From Siccirubricoccus deserti (lineage in GTDB: Bacteria; Pseudomonadota; Alphaproteobacteria; Acetobacterales; Acetobacteraceae): a DNA stretch of 50,142 bases. The first letter of the stretch is position 1. Each line of letters begins with the position of its first letter. The notes beneath the pieces are model-generated. The model searched no databases. It was not told the DNA's origin and saw only the letters and a list, made by a program, of their open reading frames with translations. The stretch lies in the NCBI RefSeq assembly GCF_014283215.1, contig NZ_JACOMF010000039.1:1-50142 (forward strand), read 5' to 3'. The translations under genes and the position numbers were made by a program. Shown in pieces: positions 34,847 through 43,885 of this stretch.

Positions 34847-36198
34847 TTACCGCGCTGCGGCCTGCCGTACGGCGGGCATGACCCGCCAGATGCGGTTGCC
34901 GACGTCGTCGGCGACCAGCAGCGCACCCTGGCGGTCCAGCGCCACGCCGACCGGGCGGCCCTGCGCCCGGCCCTCGCCATCCAGGAAGCCGGTGAGCACA
35001 TCCACCGGCTCCCCAACCGGCCGGCCTCGGCGAAGGCCACGAAGACTACCCGATAACCGCTGGGCGGACGCCGGTTCCAGGAGCCATGCTGGCCGACGAA
35101 GGCGCCGCCCGCAGAGAAGGGCGCCGGCCAGCCGGCGGTGCCGATATCGGCCGGTGCGAAGGCCAGGCCGAGCGATGCCGTGTGCGGGCCCAGCGCGTAG
35201 TCCGGCACGATCGCCCGGGCCACCAGCTCCGGCGCTTGCGGCCGCACCCGCTGGTCGACATGCTGGCCGAAGTAGCTGTAGGGCCAGCCGTAGAAGCCGC
35301 CGTCGCGCACCGCCGTCATGTAGTCGGGCACCAGATCGCTGCCGATCTCGTCGCGTTCGTTCACCGCGACCCAGAGCGCGCCCGATACCGGCTCCCAATC
35401 CATGCCGACGGGGTTGCGCAGTCCGGAGGCGAAGATGCGGTGGGCGCCGCTTCGCGGGTCGATCTCCCAGACCGCGGCGCGGCCGGTTTCGGCCTCGATG
35501 CCGTTCTCGGCGACGTTGCTGTTGGAGCCGACGCCGACATAAAGCCGCTGTCCGTCCGGGCTGGCGACGAGGCTCTTGGTCCAGTGATGGTTGAGCGGCC
35601 CGCCCGGCAGACTGGCCACCGTCACGCCAGGCTCCGCGATGCGGGTCTGGCCAGCCTGGTAGGGAAAGCGCAGCACGGCATCGGTGTTGGCGACATAGAG
35701 CGTGTCGCCGACCAGTGCCATGCCGAAGGGCGAGTTGAGCCCCTCCAGGAAGGTCCAACGCCCCTCCGCGACACCATCACCATCGGCGTCACGCAACAGG
35801 GTGATGCGGTTGGCGCTGGGGACGCCGGCGCCGGCGCGCGTCATCACCAGGCCCATGATCCAGCCGCGGATGCCGCGGTTGTCCTCGGGCTTCGGCGGAG
35901 CGTTCGTCTCGGCGACCAGGACGTCGCCATTGGGCAGCACATGCAGCCAGCGCGGATGGTCCAGCCCCTCGGCAAAGGCGGCGACGCGCAGGCCGTCCGC
36001 CGGGATGGGCGCAACTCCCGCCGGCCAGCCCCGTGCCGGGGCGATGTTCACCGTGGGGATCAGCGTTGGGTTGGGTGGGGGCAGGCGCGGGTTCGGCCCG
36101 GTGCCGGCGGCCACCGGCAGCGTCGCCTCCTCGCCGCAAGCGGCAAGTCCGGCCAGCGCCGCAGCAAGCGCGACGCGGAAGATCAAGGAGAAGCGCAT
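34847..36198 (-). pseudogene. Frameshifted sorbosone/glucose-dehydrogenase-like lipoprotein
   Basis: The frame from 36198 gives a lipoprotein signal ([10 protein letters not shown]) and a six-bladed propeller of the soluble sugar-dehydrogenase or L-sorbosone-dehydrogenase type ([82 protein letters not shown]). After VAFAEAG near 35020 the sense continues in another frame, [17 protein letters not shown] to [17 protein letters not shown], stopping at 34847. A single-base loss explains this. The unshifted frame runs on with low-complexity Arg-rich residues. Family members oxidise sugars with PQQ in the periplasm. A sequencing error is the alternative. Two copies of the palindrome GCCGTACGGC flank the 3' end (34837 and 34864). 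Confidence 0.75.
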
Positions 36199-36470
36199 AT
36201 GACGATCGGGCTCCGACTAAGGAAACACCTTTCACAACGCCGGCGCCCGCCGGAGGGCGCCAGGACGCTGCCGCCAAACCCGGGCTTCGGGGCGGCGGGG
36301 TTGAAGAAGGTGCCCCATTGTGCCGCGGCAGGCTGAACCGGGCTGCCGGCCGACCTGGATCGAACGGCGCCCTGCGGCTTTACCGATGGCGGTGGAGGGG
36401 TGGTAGGGCCGCCCTGGCCCTGGCCCACCGGCGGATGGCAAGGCCGGGCAATCCCGGAAGGAGAGGTTGC

Positions 36471-36644
36471 ATGCTCAAATGGGCGCTGATCTTCCTGCTG
36501 ATCTCGATCGTCGCAGGGTACTTCGGCTTCGGCGGCGTTTCCTCGGCTGCCGGGGGCATCGCCAAGGTGCTGTTCGCGATCGCGATCGTGGTCTTCCTTG
36601 TTTTCCTCGTGCTGGGCCTGATGGCCGGCGAGGCCGTCTTCTGA
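36471..36644 (+). CDS. Small membrane protein, DUF1328 (YtjA-like)
   Basis: The 57-residue protein begins MLKWALIFLLISIVAGYFGF and has two hydrophobic helices joined by GVSSAAGGIAKVLF, the DUF1328 pattern. It is full length for this family. GGAGAGG precedes the ATG. The function of the family is not known. It is a lone gene; 36199-36470 upstream has no gene but holds a 7-bp hairpin at 36242-36261. Confidence 0.85.
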   Translation: MLKWALIFLLISIVAGYFGFGGVSSAAGGIAKVLFAIAIVVFLVFLVLGLMAGEAVF

Positions 36645-36662
36645 CGCCGGCTGCACCCGGCG
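36645..36662 (+). terminator. Hairpin after the DUF1328 gene
   Basis: CGCCGG pairs perfectly with CCGGCG across a 6-nt loop immediately after the stop. No T-run follows, so termination by it is uncertain. Confidence 0.35.
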
Positions 36663-36733
36663 GGATTGCGGTGATGACGGCAGGATTGACCCTTGATGCC
36701 GCCGGGCGCGCCTTGCCGCTCAGATGCAGCCGG

Positions 36734-36997
36734 TCAGCTGGCCAGCCGGCCCGCCCGTCGCGTCGCTATCGCCGCGCCCTGGCTATGTCCCTGTTCCATG
36801 AATTTGCGAGCCCAGCGCGGCGCCTGGGCCAGCCAGCCCGGCAGCGCCGCGCCGGCCAGGCCGAGCCGCATGCCGTGGTTGCGGCAGACCATCGCCAGCG
36901 CATCGTCGAAGGGCCGGCTCCTGCGGCCTTCGAGCACGATCCGCAATGGCGCGTCATTGACCGGCCGGGGTGGTGCCTCCGGTGTGCTGATCGACAT
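36734..36997 (-). CDS. Small hypothetical protein
   Basis: The 87-residue reading begins MSISTPEAPPRPVNDAP after a good ribosome site (GGGGAG, 7 nt before the ATG). It contains LRIVLEGRRSRPFDDALAMV and a basic C-terminal part (ARKFMEQGHSQGAAIATRRA). No family was recognised. Codon pattern and ribosome site support it better than the overlapping plus-strand frames. An open reading of the same strand lies just upstream at 37075. Confidence 0.45.
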   Translation of the reverse strand: MSISTPEAPPRPVNDAPLRIVLEGRRSRPFDDALAMVCRNHGMRLGLAGAALPGWLAQAPRWARKFMEQGHSQGAAIATRRAGRLAS

Positions 36998-37074
36998 AGG
37001 CTGCTCCCCTGCACCGAGCATGTAACCGAGCATCCCGGCCTGGAACATTCCAGTCGCAACATCGTGGCGCGGTG

Positions 37075-37242
37075 TCACGCGGCGGCGATCGGCTGCCACA
37101 GCCCGTCGGCCAGCGTCGCGACCGGCGCATCGGTGTCTGTCGGCAGCAGCCGCTGGCGTTTCCAGGCAAGGCCGGCCGGAGCGGCGAGGGGGAAGCCACC
37201 CAGCTTGGCCGCCGCCCTGGCCATTGCCGACCCCAGCGCCAT
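37075..37242 (-). CDS. Possible small gene or gene remnant
   Basis: A minus-strand frame gives MALGSAMARAAAKLGGFPL to LADGLWQPIAAA (55 residues). The same frame stays open far upstream with protein-like sequence (ALDPGFVTAHHGPPPG), but no start codon or ribosome site is visible. It may be the end of a decayed gene related to the small protein gene downstream. The rest of 36998-37423 holds only the promoter region of the dioxygenase gene and a CTGGAA-CA-TTCCAG dyad at 37040-37053. Confidence 0.25.
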   Translation of the reverse strand: MALGSAMARAAAKLGGFPLAAPAGLAWKRQRLLPTDTDAPVATLADGLWQPIAAA

Positions 37243-37423
37243 GAAGCGGTGTGGCGCCGCCGCCGCCGCGCCCGGTGGGGGGCCGTGGTGCGCCGTGACG
37301 AAACCGGGGTCGAGCGCCCGGGCCGCTTGGCCACACGCATCCTCCCGGCCGCATGCCCCGGCTTTCCACCTGGGCCGGTCACGCGCTAGCCTTGCGGCAA
37401 TACAAACTCCGAGGAAACCGCCG

Positions 37424-38302
37424 ATGTCGCTCAGTGCCCTCAGCGGCCCGCGCTACAAGGCCATCACCGAAGCCGGCCTGCCCTATGAGACCATTACCGT
37501 CGAGAAGCTGACGCCGATCATCGGCGCCGAGATCGGCGGCGTCGCGCTCGGCGGCCCGGTCTCGAACCGTCAGATGGACGAGATCCACCGCGCCCTGGCC
37601 GAGAACCTGGTGATCTTCTTCCGCGACCAGCACATGACCCAGGAGCAGCACCTGGAGTTCGGCCGGCAATTCGGCCCGCTGCACCTGCACCCGGCGGCGC
37701 CGCACGAGCCAGGCCATCCGGAGCTGATGATCATCAAGGCCGATGAGAAATCAGTCCGCGCCAATGGCGAGGGCTGGCATTCCGACGTGTCCTGCGACGT
37801 GGAGCCGCCGCTCGGCAGCATCCTCTACATCAAGGAATGCCCGCCGCATGGCGGCGACACGCTGTTCGCCAGTATGTACGCGGCCTATGAGGCGCTGTCG
37901 GACCGAATGAAGGCGTATCTGGACGGGCTGCGCGCGGTGCATGACGGCGAGCCCGTCTATCGCGGCATGTTCGCCAATGACGGTGTCGCCGACAAGCCAA
38001 GCTACCCGCGGGCGGAGCACCCTGTCATCCGCACCCATCCGGTCACCGGGCGCCGCGCGCTTTATGTGAACAGGGGCTTCACCACCCGCATCCTCGGCAT
38101 TCCGCCAGATGAGAGCGAGGGAATTCTCCGCTACCTCTACGAGCACATGGAGAACCCGCTGTTCCAGTGCCGCTTCCGCTGGCAGCCGAATTCCGTGGCC
38201 TTCTGGGACAACCGCTGCGCCCAGCACCGGGCGATGTGGGACTACTGGCCGCACCGCCGCTACGGCAATCGGGTAACGGTGAAGGGCGAACGGCCGGTTT
38301 GA
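37424..38302 (+). CDS. TauD/TfdA-family Fe(II)/2-oxoglutarate dioxygenase
   Basis: The 292-residue enzyme has the iron-binding triad: His119 and Asp121 in GWHSDVSC and the distal His268 in CAQHRAMWDYWPH. The 2-oxoglutarate-binding arginine is probably R283 in NRVTVKG. Early landmarks are IGAEIGGVALGGPVS and ENLVIFFRDQHMTQEQHLEFGR. The family hydroxylates sulfonates, phenoxyacids and similar compounds, usually releasing the side group. GAGGAA precedes the ATG. It stands alone, 31 bp before coaBC. The substrate is not known. Confidence 0.9.
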   Translation: MSLSALSGPRYKAITEAGLPYETITVEKLTPIIGAEIGGVALGGPVSNRQMDEIHRALAENLVIFFRDQHMTQEQHLEFGRQFGPLHLHPAAPHEPGHPELMIIKADEKSVRANGEGWHSDVSCDVEPPLGSILYIKECPPHGGDTLFASMYAAYEALSDRMKAYLDGLRAVHDGEPVYRGMFANDGVADKPSYPRAEHPVIRTHPVTGRRALYVNRGFTTRILGIPPDESEGILRYLYEHMENPLFQCRFRWQPNSVAFWDNRCAQHRAMWDYWPHRRYGNRVTVKGERPV

Positions 38303-38333
38303 TTGCGCGCGGGGTGCAGGTAGTGTCCGCCCC

Positions 38334-39521
38334 ATGCTGACGGACCGCCGCATCCTGCTGATCCTCTCGGGCAGCGTCGCCGCCTACAAGGCGCTGGAAC
38401 TGACCCGCCTGCTGCGCAAGCAGGGCGCCACGGTCACCGCCGTGCTGACCGCCGGCGGCGCGCGTTTCGTGACCAGGGAGGCGCTGGCGGGCATCACCGG
38501 CCAGCGGGTGCATGACGACCTCTGGGCCGCCGAGGCGGAGATCGGCCATATCCGCCTGGCGCGCTGGCCCGAGCTGGTGGTGGTGGCGCCGGCCAGCGCC
38601 GATCTTCTGGCCAAGATGGCGCAAGGCCTGGCCGATGATCTGGCCAGCACCATCCTGCTGGCCACCCGCGCCCCACTGCTGGTGGCGCCGGCGATGAATC
38701 CGGCGATGTGGGACCACCCTGCGACCCGGGCGAATATGGCGCTGCTGGCGGCACGTGGCGTCGCCACGGTGGGCCCCGGCACCGGCGCCATGGCGGAGCC
38801 GGAAAGCGGCCCCGGCCGCCTCGCCGAGCCGGAGGAGATCCTCGCCGCCATCACCGCGCTTCTGGCACCCGCCGCGCGGCCGCTGGCCGGGCGCCACGCC
38901 CTGGTCACCTCCGGCCCGACGCATGAGCCGATCGACCCGGTGCGCTACATCGCCAACCGCAGCAGCGGCAAGCAGGGGCATGCCATCGCCGCGGCGCTGG
39001 CGGCACTCGGCGCGCGGGTGACGCTGGTCAGCGGCCCGGTGGCGCAGCCCGATCCGCCCGGGGTCACGGTGGTGCGCATCGAGACGGCACGGGAGATGCT
39101 GGCGGCCTGCGAAGGGGCGCTCCCGGCCGATATCGCCGTCATGGCCGCCGCCGTTGCCGATTGGCGGGTGGCGAGGGAAGCCGGCCAGAAGCTGAAGAAG
39201 GAACCAGGCGCCGAGGCGCCGAGCCTGATGATGACGCTCAATCCCGACATATTGGCGACCCTGTCGCACCACGCCCAACGCCCCGGGCTGGTGGTGGGCT
39301 TCGCCGCGGAGACGGAGAAGGTGGTGGAGCACGCGATTGCCAAACGCCGGCGCAAGGGCTGCGACTGGATCGTGGCGAATGATGTCTCGGGCACGGTCAT
39401 GGGCGGCGACGCCAACACTGTCCATCTGATCACCGCCGCCGGGGTGGAGGATTGGCCGGAGCTGCCGAAGGGCGCTGTCGCCGAACGGCTGGCGGCGCGG
39501 ATCGCGGCGGCGCTGGCATGA
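38334..39521 (+). CDS. coaBC: Bifunctional phosphopantothenoylcysteine decarboxylase/phosphopantothenate-cysteine ligase
   Basis: The 395-residue protein makes 4'-phosphopantetheine in coenzyme A synthesis. The N-terminal flavin-dependent CoaC part has [19 protein letters not shown] and the substrate motif [16 protein letters not shown] near residue 120. The C-terminal CoaB part has [40 protein letters not shown] and KLKK, and ends after [15 protein letters not shown]. The length is normal for the fused bacterial enzyme. It overlaps dut by 4 bp (ATGA), a common arrangement. Confidence 0.95.
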   Translation: MLTDRRILLILSGSVAAYKALELTRLLRKQGATVTAVLTAGGARFVTREALAGITGQRVHDDLWAAEAEIGHIRLARWPELVVVAPASADLLAKMAQGLADDLASTILLATRAPLLVAPAMNPAMWDHPATRANMALLAARGVATVGPGTGAMAEPESGPGRLAEPEEILAAITALLAPAARPLAGRHALVTSGPTHEPIDPVRYIANRSSGKQGHAIAAALAALGARVTLVSGPVAQPDPPGVTVVRIETAREMLAACEGALPADIAVMAAAVADWRVAREAGQKLKKEPGAEAPSLMMTLNPDILATLSHHAQRPGLVVGFAAETEKVVEHAIAKRRRKGCDWIVANDVSGTVMGGDANTVHLITAAGVEDWPELPKGAVAERLAARIAAALA

Positions 39522-39967
39522 GCGCGACCATCCACGTCACCAGGCTGCCGCATGCCGAGGGACTGCCGCTGCCTTCCTACGCCACCGCGGGGGCGGCGGG
39601 GATGGATCTGCTCGCCGCCGTCGCCGCGCCGCTGGTGATCCCGCCGGGCGGCCGGGCGCTGGTGCCGACCGGCCTCTGCATCGCCCTGCCGCCCGCGCAT
39701 GAGCTGCAGGTGCGGCCTCGCTCCGGCCTCGCGCTGAAGCACGGCATCACCCTGCCGAACAGCCCCGGCACCATCGACGAGGATTACCGCGGCGAGCTGC
39801 AGGTCATCATCCTGAACGCCGGCCGCGAAGCCTTCACCGTGGAACGCGGCATGCGCATTGCCCAGGCGGTGCTGGCGCCGGTGACGCGGGCCGTCTGGGC
39901 GGAGGTGGAGACGCTGCCGGAGACGGCGCGGGGCGAGGGCGGCTTCGGCAGTACCGGGACGGGGTGA
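39518..39967 (+). CDS. dut: Deoxyuridine 5'-triphosphate nucleotidohydrolase (dUTPase)
   Basis: The 149-residue enzyme hydrolyses dUTP to dUMP and keeps uracil out of DNA. All five family motifs are present: [46 protein letters not shown] and the C-terminal GEGGFGSTG that closes over the trimer's active site. It overlaps coaBC by 4 bp. Confidence 0.96.
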   Translation: MSATIHVTRLPHAEGLPLPSYATAGAAGMDLLAAVAAPLVIPPGGRALVPTGLCIALPPAHELQVRPRSGLALKHGITLPNSPGTIDEDYRGELQVIILNAGREAFTVERGMRIAQAVLAPVTRAVWAEVETLPETARGEGGFGSTGTG

Positions 39968-39995
39968 GAGGGGCGGCGGTAAGGCTGGGAGCCGC

Positions 39996-40225
39996 GATGG
40001 AAGAGACGATGCCGTCGGCATGGGCATGGACCAGCAGCGCCCGCAGCCGACGCGGGTGGTATCGTGCCTTGCCGCACGGGCGCGCCCGTACCTCGAAGGC
40101 GCTCAGCGGCACCCGCTCCACCGCCGCCACCAAGAAGTGCGCCACCACGTCCGCCGGCAGCCAGTTCTCGCGTCAGGCGGCACCGGAAAGGCCTGGTCGC
40201 GGCTGAACGGAATAGGCAGCGCCAT
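39996..40225 (-). pseudogene. Remnant of a transposase N-terminus (IS1182/DUF772 type)
   Basis: Minus-strand readings give MALPIPFSRDQAFPVPPDA and, after a frameshift near 40160, NWLPADVVAHFLVAAVERVPLSAF, then ARYHPRRLRALLVHAHADGIVSS. This matches the opening of DUF772 transposases (LPxDHLARFVV, LDLSAF, YHPRMLLALLLY-ATGVFSS). The rest of the transposase is gone. It fills the space between dut and dinB; nothing else is seen in 39968-40272. Confidence 0.65.
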
Positions 40226-40272
40226 CCCGGCCAGATCGCCGATCTCGGCCCGGACAGGAATCCGACAGCCTG

Positions 40273-41376
40273 CTAGACCAACAGCGTCAGCTGCGCCCCG
40301 GCTTCCGCCGGCTCCTCGCTGTTGAGCGTGGACAGCGTCACACCCAGCAGCCGGACGCCCCGCGGCGGCGGAAACAGCGGCTCCAGCAGCGCGCGGCTGA
40401 CCTGCGCGATCTCGCCGCGCGCAGTGATCAGGGTGAGCCCGGTGCGGCTGCGCGTGGCCTGGCTGAAATCGGCATACTTGACCTTCAGCGTCACCGTCCG
40501 GCCGCGGATTCCGGTGGCCTCGCAATAACGCCAGACCTTGTCGATCAGCGGCTGCAACGCCGCATCGGCGGCCTCCAGGGCCGTCAGGTCGATGGCGAAG
40601 GTGGTCTCGGCGCCGATCGACTTGCGGATCCGGTCGGGTCGGACAGGCCGGTCGTCGATGCCGCGGGAAATCCAGTAGTAGTACGGGCCGGCCTTGCCGA
40701 AATGCTGCTGCAGGAAGGCCATGCTCTGCGCCCGCAGGTCGAGCCCGGTGTGGATGCCGAGGCGGTTCATTCGCGTGGAGGTCGCCGGCCCGACGCCATG
40801 GAACCGCCCGACCGGCAGCGCCTCGACGAACCCTGGCCCCATGCGCGGGGTGATGACGAACAGCCCGTCCGGCTTGCGGTGGTCGGAGGCTAGCTTGGCC
40901 AGGAACTTGTTGTAGGAGACCCCAGCCGAGGCGGTCAGCCCGGTCTCCTGCCTGATCCGGGCGCGGATGCGCTCCGCGATCTCGGTCGCCGAGGCGATGC
41001 CCTGCAGGTTCTCGGTAACGTCCAGATAGGCTTCGTCCAGCGAGAGTGGCTCGATCAGCGGCGTATGCTCGGCGAAGCAGGCGCGGATCTGCTGAGACAC
41101 CGCTTTGTAGACGTCGAAGCGGGGCGGCACGAAGATCAGCTCGGGGCATTTCCGCCGGGCGGTCACCGAGGGCATGGCGGAGCGCACGCCGAACTTCCGC
41201 GCTTCATAGCTGGCGGCGGCGACCACCCCGCGCTCCCGCGACCCGCCGACCGCGACCGGCAGGCCGCGCAACTCCGGCCGGTCACGCTGCTCGACGGAGG
41301 CATAGAAGGCATCCATGTCGATGTGGATGATCTTGCGCGGGCGCGCCGGTGCCGGGGTGTCGGGCAGGCTGGTCAT
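40273..41376 (-). CDS. dinB: Translesion DNA polymerase IV
   Basis: The 367-residue Y-family polymerase has its catalytic motifs intact: IIHIDMDAFYASVEQ with the first acidic residues, and SLDEAYLDVT with the Asp-Glu pair. The thumb and little-finger regions follow (GVSYNKFLAKLASDHRKPDG, GVGPATSTRMNRLGI). It copies damaged DNA and raises mutation rates under stress. The C-terminus ends GAQLTLLV, close to a beta-clamp binding QLxLL-type motif. The start at 41376 is chosen because earlier codons are not conserved; its ribosome site is weak. Confidence 0.94.
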   Translation of the reverse strand: MTSLPDTPAPARPRKIIHIDMDAFYASVEQRDRPELRGLPVAVGGSRERGVVAAASYEARKFGVRSAMPSVTARRKCPELIFVPPRFDVYKAVSQQIRACFAEHTPLIEPLSLDEAYLDVTENLQGIASATEIAERIRARIRQETGLTASAGVSYNKFLAKLASDHRKPDGLFVITPRMGPGFVEALPVGRFHGVGPATSTRMNRLGIHTGLDLRAQSMAFLQQHFGKAGPYYYWISRGIDDRPVRPDRIRKSIGAETTFAIDLTALEAADAALQPLIDKVWRYCEATGIRGRTVTLKVKYADFSQATRSRTGLTLITARGEIAQVSRALLEPLFPPPRGVRLLGVTLSTLNSEEPAEAGAQLTLLV

Positions 41377-41513
41377 GGGCTGCGGCACGCGCGTGAGGGC
41401 CGTTGGTGCAGGGCCGGCGATCATCGGCCAGCCCGTGGCCGGCGACAAGGATGTCGACGGAAGGGTGGGCCGCCATTACCGCGCCGGCCGGGCGCTACAC
41501 CAGGCCACCGGGT

Positions 41514-41864
41514 TCAGCCATTGGTCCGCCGCAGCAGCGCCGCGAGGCGCGGCTCCGCCGCCCGCTGCGCCGCCCGCTCGATGGCGCGGTAGTCGGCCAC
41601 CAGGTTGCGCCCGGCATCGGTCAGCCTCGCGCCGCCGCCGCGGTAGCCGCCCGGGCTGGCCTCCACCACCGCGGTGCCGACCAGCGTGTTCAGCGCATTC
41701 ACCAGATCCCAGGCACGCTTGTAGCTCATGCCGAGCGCCCTGCCGGCGGCCGAGATCGAACCCTCGCGGTCGATCGCTTCCAGCAGACGGATCTTCCCGG
41801 GACCGATCCTGCCCTGCGGCAGGTCGATGCGCAGGCTGAGGAGCCCGGTTGCCGGACCGCTCAC
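41514..41864 (-). CDS. modE: Short ModE-like molybdate regulator (DNA-binding domain only)
   Basis: The 116-residue protein is a ModE-type winged helix: IGPGKIRLLEAIDREGSISAAGRALGMSYKRAWDLVNALN, then VVEASPGGYRGGGARLTDAG. The C-terminal molybdate-binding domains of enterobacterial ModE are absent, so molybdate must be sensed another way, or this is a short-type regulator as found in many alphaproteobacteria. The start is a GTG with GGGGAGG 6 nt before it. It lies 67 bp after modC on the same strand, so it probably belongs to the operon and controls it through the site at 44679. Confidence 0.85.
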   Translation of the reverse strand: MSGPATGLLSLRIDLPQGRIGPGKIRLLEAIDREGSISAAGRALGMSYKRAWDLVNALNTLVGTAVVEASPGGYRGGGARLTDAGRNLVADYRAIERAAQRAAEPRLAALLRRTNG

Positions 41865-41931
41865 AGCAGCCTCCCCGTCATGGTGTTCCCGACCAGCATG
41901 CCGGACGGGCGGTGGCCGGGGAGAAGCACTG

Positions 41932-43161
41932 TCATCTCAGCCTTCCTATTGGCGTGCGGCCAGGCGATGGGCGTGGTGGGATCGGCCGTTCATCCGGGGG
42001 CGCTCCGTCAGCCACCGGCTCGGCGACCCGCACCGCATCCGGCAGGTCCGGCCCGGTCGTGGCCTTCGCCCCGGCATGGTCGAAGGTCACCGCCTTCACC
42101 ACCGCCCAGAGCGCCATGCCCGGCCTCAGGCCGAGCCGGGCGACACTGTCGCGCGTCACCCGCGCCAGGATCGCGGTCGGGCCCACCGTTAGCCGGAGGA
42201 AGACCTCATGCGCTGCATTGGCCTCGGTGATCGCCGCCAGGATCGCCGGCAGGATGTTCTGGGTCGAGAGGCCACGCGGCTGTTCGGTCGCCACCGCGAC
42301 GTCGCGGGCCCGCAGCCGGATCCGGGCGTGGGTGCCGACCGGCTCCGGCCGCAGCGGGACATGGAAGGCACCGCCGGCGAAGGCAAGCCGGGTCAGGCCA
42401 CGCGCCGGGTCGTGCGCAGCGACGGCGCAGGGGATGAGCGAGCCGGCGTCGCGCCGCGCCGCCAGTGGCAGGTCGGTGCGCGCCGCCAGCGCTTCCACCG
42501 GGCCTTCGGCCAGGACGCGCCCGGCCTCCAGCAGCACCAGCCGGTCGGCCAGCGCATCGACCTCGTCCAGCGCATGGGTGACGTAGAGGATCGGGATGCC
42601 GGCGGCATCACGCAGCCTGGCGAGGAAGGGCAGCACCTCGCCACGCCGCGCCGCATCCAGCGCCGCCAGCGGTTCATCCATCAGCAGCAGCCGTGGCCGC
42701 GCCAGCAGCGCCCGGCCGAGCGCCACCCGCTGCCTCTCCCCGCCTGAGAGCCGCCCGGGCCGCCGTTCCAGCAGCGGCGCGATGCCGAGCAGCGCGACAA
42801 CCTCCTCGAAGCCCGGGCCGGCGGCATCCGGCGGCGCGCGGCGCAGCCCGTAGCGCAGGTTGCTGGCGACGCTGAGATGCGGGAACAGCCGCGAGTCCTG
42901 GAACACCACACCGCAGCGCCGGCGTTCCGGCGCGACGAAGATGCCGCCCGCGGTATCCAGCAGCACCGTCCCGTGCAGCGTGATCCGGCCTTCCTGCGGC
43001 CGCAGCAGCCCGGCCACCGCCGAGAGGATGGTGCTCTTGCCGCAGCCGGAGGGGCCGAATAGCGCGGTCACCCCGCTGTCCGGCATGGCGAAGCCGGCCT
43101 CCAGGGCGAAGCCGTTCGCCTCCGCCCGGCCGAAGCGGTGCCGCAGCGTCACCTCCAGCAT
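41932..43161 (-). CDS. modC: Molybdate ABC transporter ATP-binding protein
   Basis: The 409-residue ATPase has Walker A GPSGCGKS at 36-43, signature LSGGERQRVALGRALL and Walker B LLLMDEPLAALD, with the H-loop in YVTHALDEVDAL. A C-terminal molybdate-binding TOBE domain follows at about 290-360 (NILPAILAAITEANAAHEVFLRL, RDSVARLGL). It is about 50 residues longer than usual because of a Pro- and Arg-rich tail. The start overlaps the modB stop by one base (TGATG). Confidence 0.94.
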   Translation of the reverse strand: MLEVTLRHRFGRAEANGFALEAGFAMPDSGVTALFGPSGCGKSTILSAVAGLLRPQEGRITLHGTVLLDTAGGIFVAPERRRCGVVFQDSRLFPHLSVASNLRYGLRRAPPDAAGPGFEEVVALLGIAPLLERRPGRLSGGERQRVALGRALLARPRLLLMDEPLAALDAARRGEVLPFLARLRDAAGIPILYVTHALDEVDALADRLVLLEAGRVLAEGPVEALAARTDLPLAARRDAGSLIPCAVAAHDPARGLTRLAFAGGAFHVPLRPEPVGTHARIRLRARDVAVATEQPRGLSTQNILPAILAAITEANAAHEVFLRLTVGPTAILARVTRDSVARLGLRPGMALWAVVKAVTFDHAGAKATTGPDLPDAVRVAEPVADGAPPDERPIPPRPSPGRTPIGRLR

Positions 43162-43877
43162 CAGCCGCGTCCCAGCAGCAGGTGCATCCGCCGGGCGATG
43201 AGTTCGGCGAGCAGCAGGCCGGAGATGGCCAGGACGAAGGAGACCAGGGCAAGCCGCGCCGCGGTGGCCTCGCCGCCCGCGGTCTGGGTGGCGGTGTAGA
43301 TGGCCAGCGGCAGGGTCTGGGTCTCGCCCGGGATGTTGGAGGCGAAGGTGATCACCGCGCCGAATTCGCCGAGGCCGGCGGCGAAGGCGGTCACCGCCCC
43401 GGCCAGTATGCCGGGCGACATCAGCGGCAGGGTGATGGTGACGAAGCGGTCGAGCGGCCCGGCGCCGAGGGTGCGGGCGGCCGCCTCCAGCCCCTGGTCG
43501 ACATGCTCCAGCCCCAGCCGCACCGCGCGGACGATCAGCGGGAAGGACATCACCGCGGTGGCCAGCGCCGCGCCTTCGGTGGTGAAGACCAGGCGCAGGC
43601 CGAACCAGTCGTGCAGCGGGCCGCCGATCGGCCCGCGCACGCCGAACAGCATCAGCAGCCCCCAGCCGACCACCACCGGCGGCACCACCAGCGGCAGATG
43701 CACGAGCGCATCCAGCAGCGTCCTGCCGGGGAAGCGCCCGCGCGCCAGCAGCCAGGCGATGCCGACCGCGGGGATCAGCGAGACCAGCACGGAACGCGCG
43801 GCGACGCCGAGGCTGAGGCGGACCGCCTGCCATTCCTCGGCGCTTAGCCCCAGCACCGGCTCCACGTGCAGCGGCAT
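43161..43877 (-). CDS. modB: Molybdate ABC transporter permease
   Basis: The 238-residue inner-membrane protein has about five hydrophobic segments and the ModB landmarks VHLPLVVPPVVVGWGLLMLFG, AALATAVMSFPLIVRAVR and the coupling motif EAARTLGAGPLDRFVTITLP. It forms the channel for molybdate with ModC and ModA. It starts 8 bp after modA and overlaps modC by one base. Confidence 0.95.
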   Translation of the reverse strand: MPLHVEPVLGLSAEEWQAVRLSLGVAARSVLVSLIPAVGIAWLLARGRFPGRTLLDALVHLPLVVPPVVVGWGLLMLFGVRGPIGGPLHDWFGLRLVFTTEGAALATAVMSFPLIVRAVRLGLEHVDQGLEAAARTLGAGPLDRFVTITLPLMSPGILAGAVTAFAAGLGEFGAVITFASNIPGETQTLPLAIYTATQTAGGEATAARLALVSFVLAISGLLLAELIARRMHLLLGRG

Positions 43878-43885
43878 GCGGCGGG

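Noticed and set aside
34837-34873. Two copies of the palindrome GCCGTACGGC as a regulatory site
   Set aside because: They lie at the 3' end of two convergent genes and may simply pair as a weak terminator; no further support.
36467-37423. N-terminal extension of the dioxygenase frame back to 36467
   Set aside because: The extra residues are not protein-like and overlap the DUF1328 gene; a good ribosome site and the family start are at 37424.
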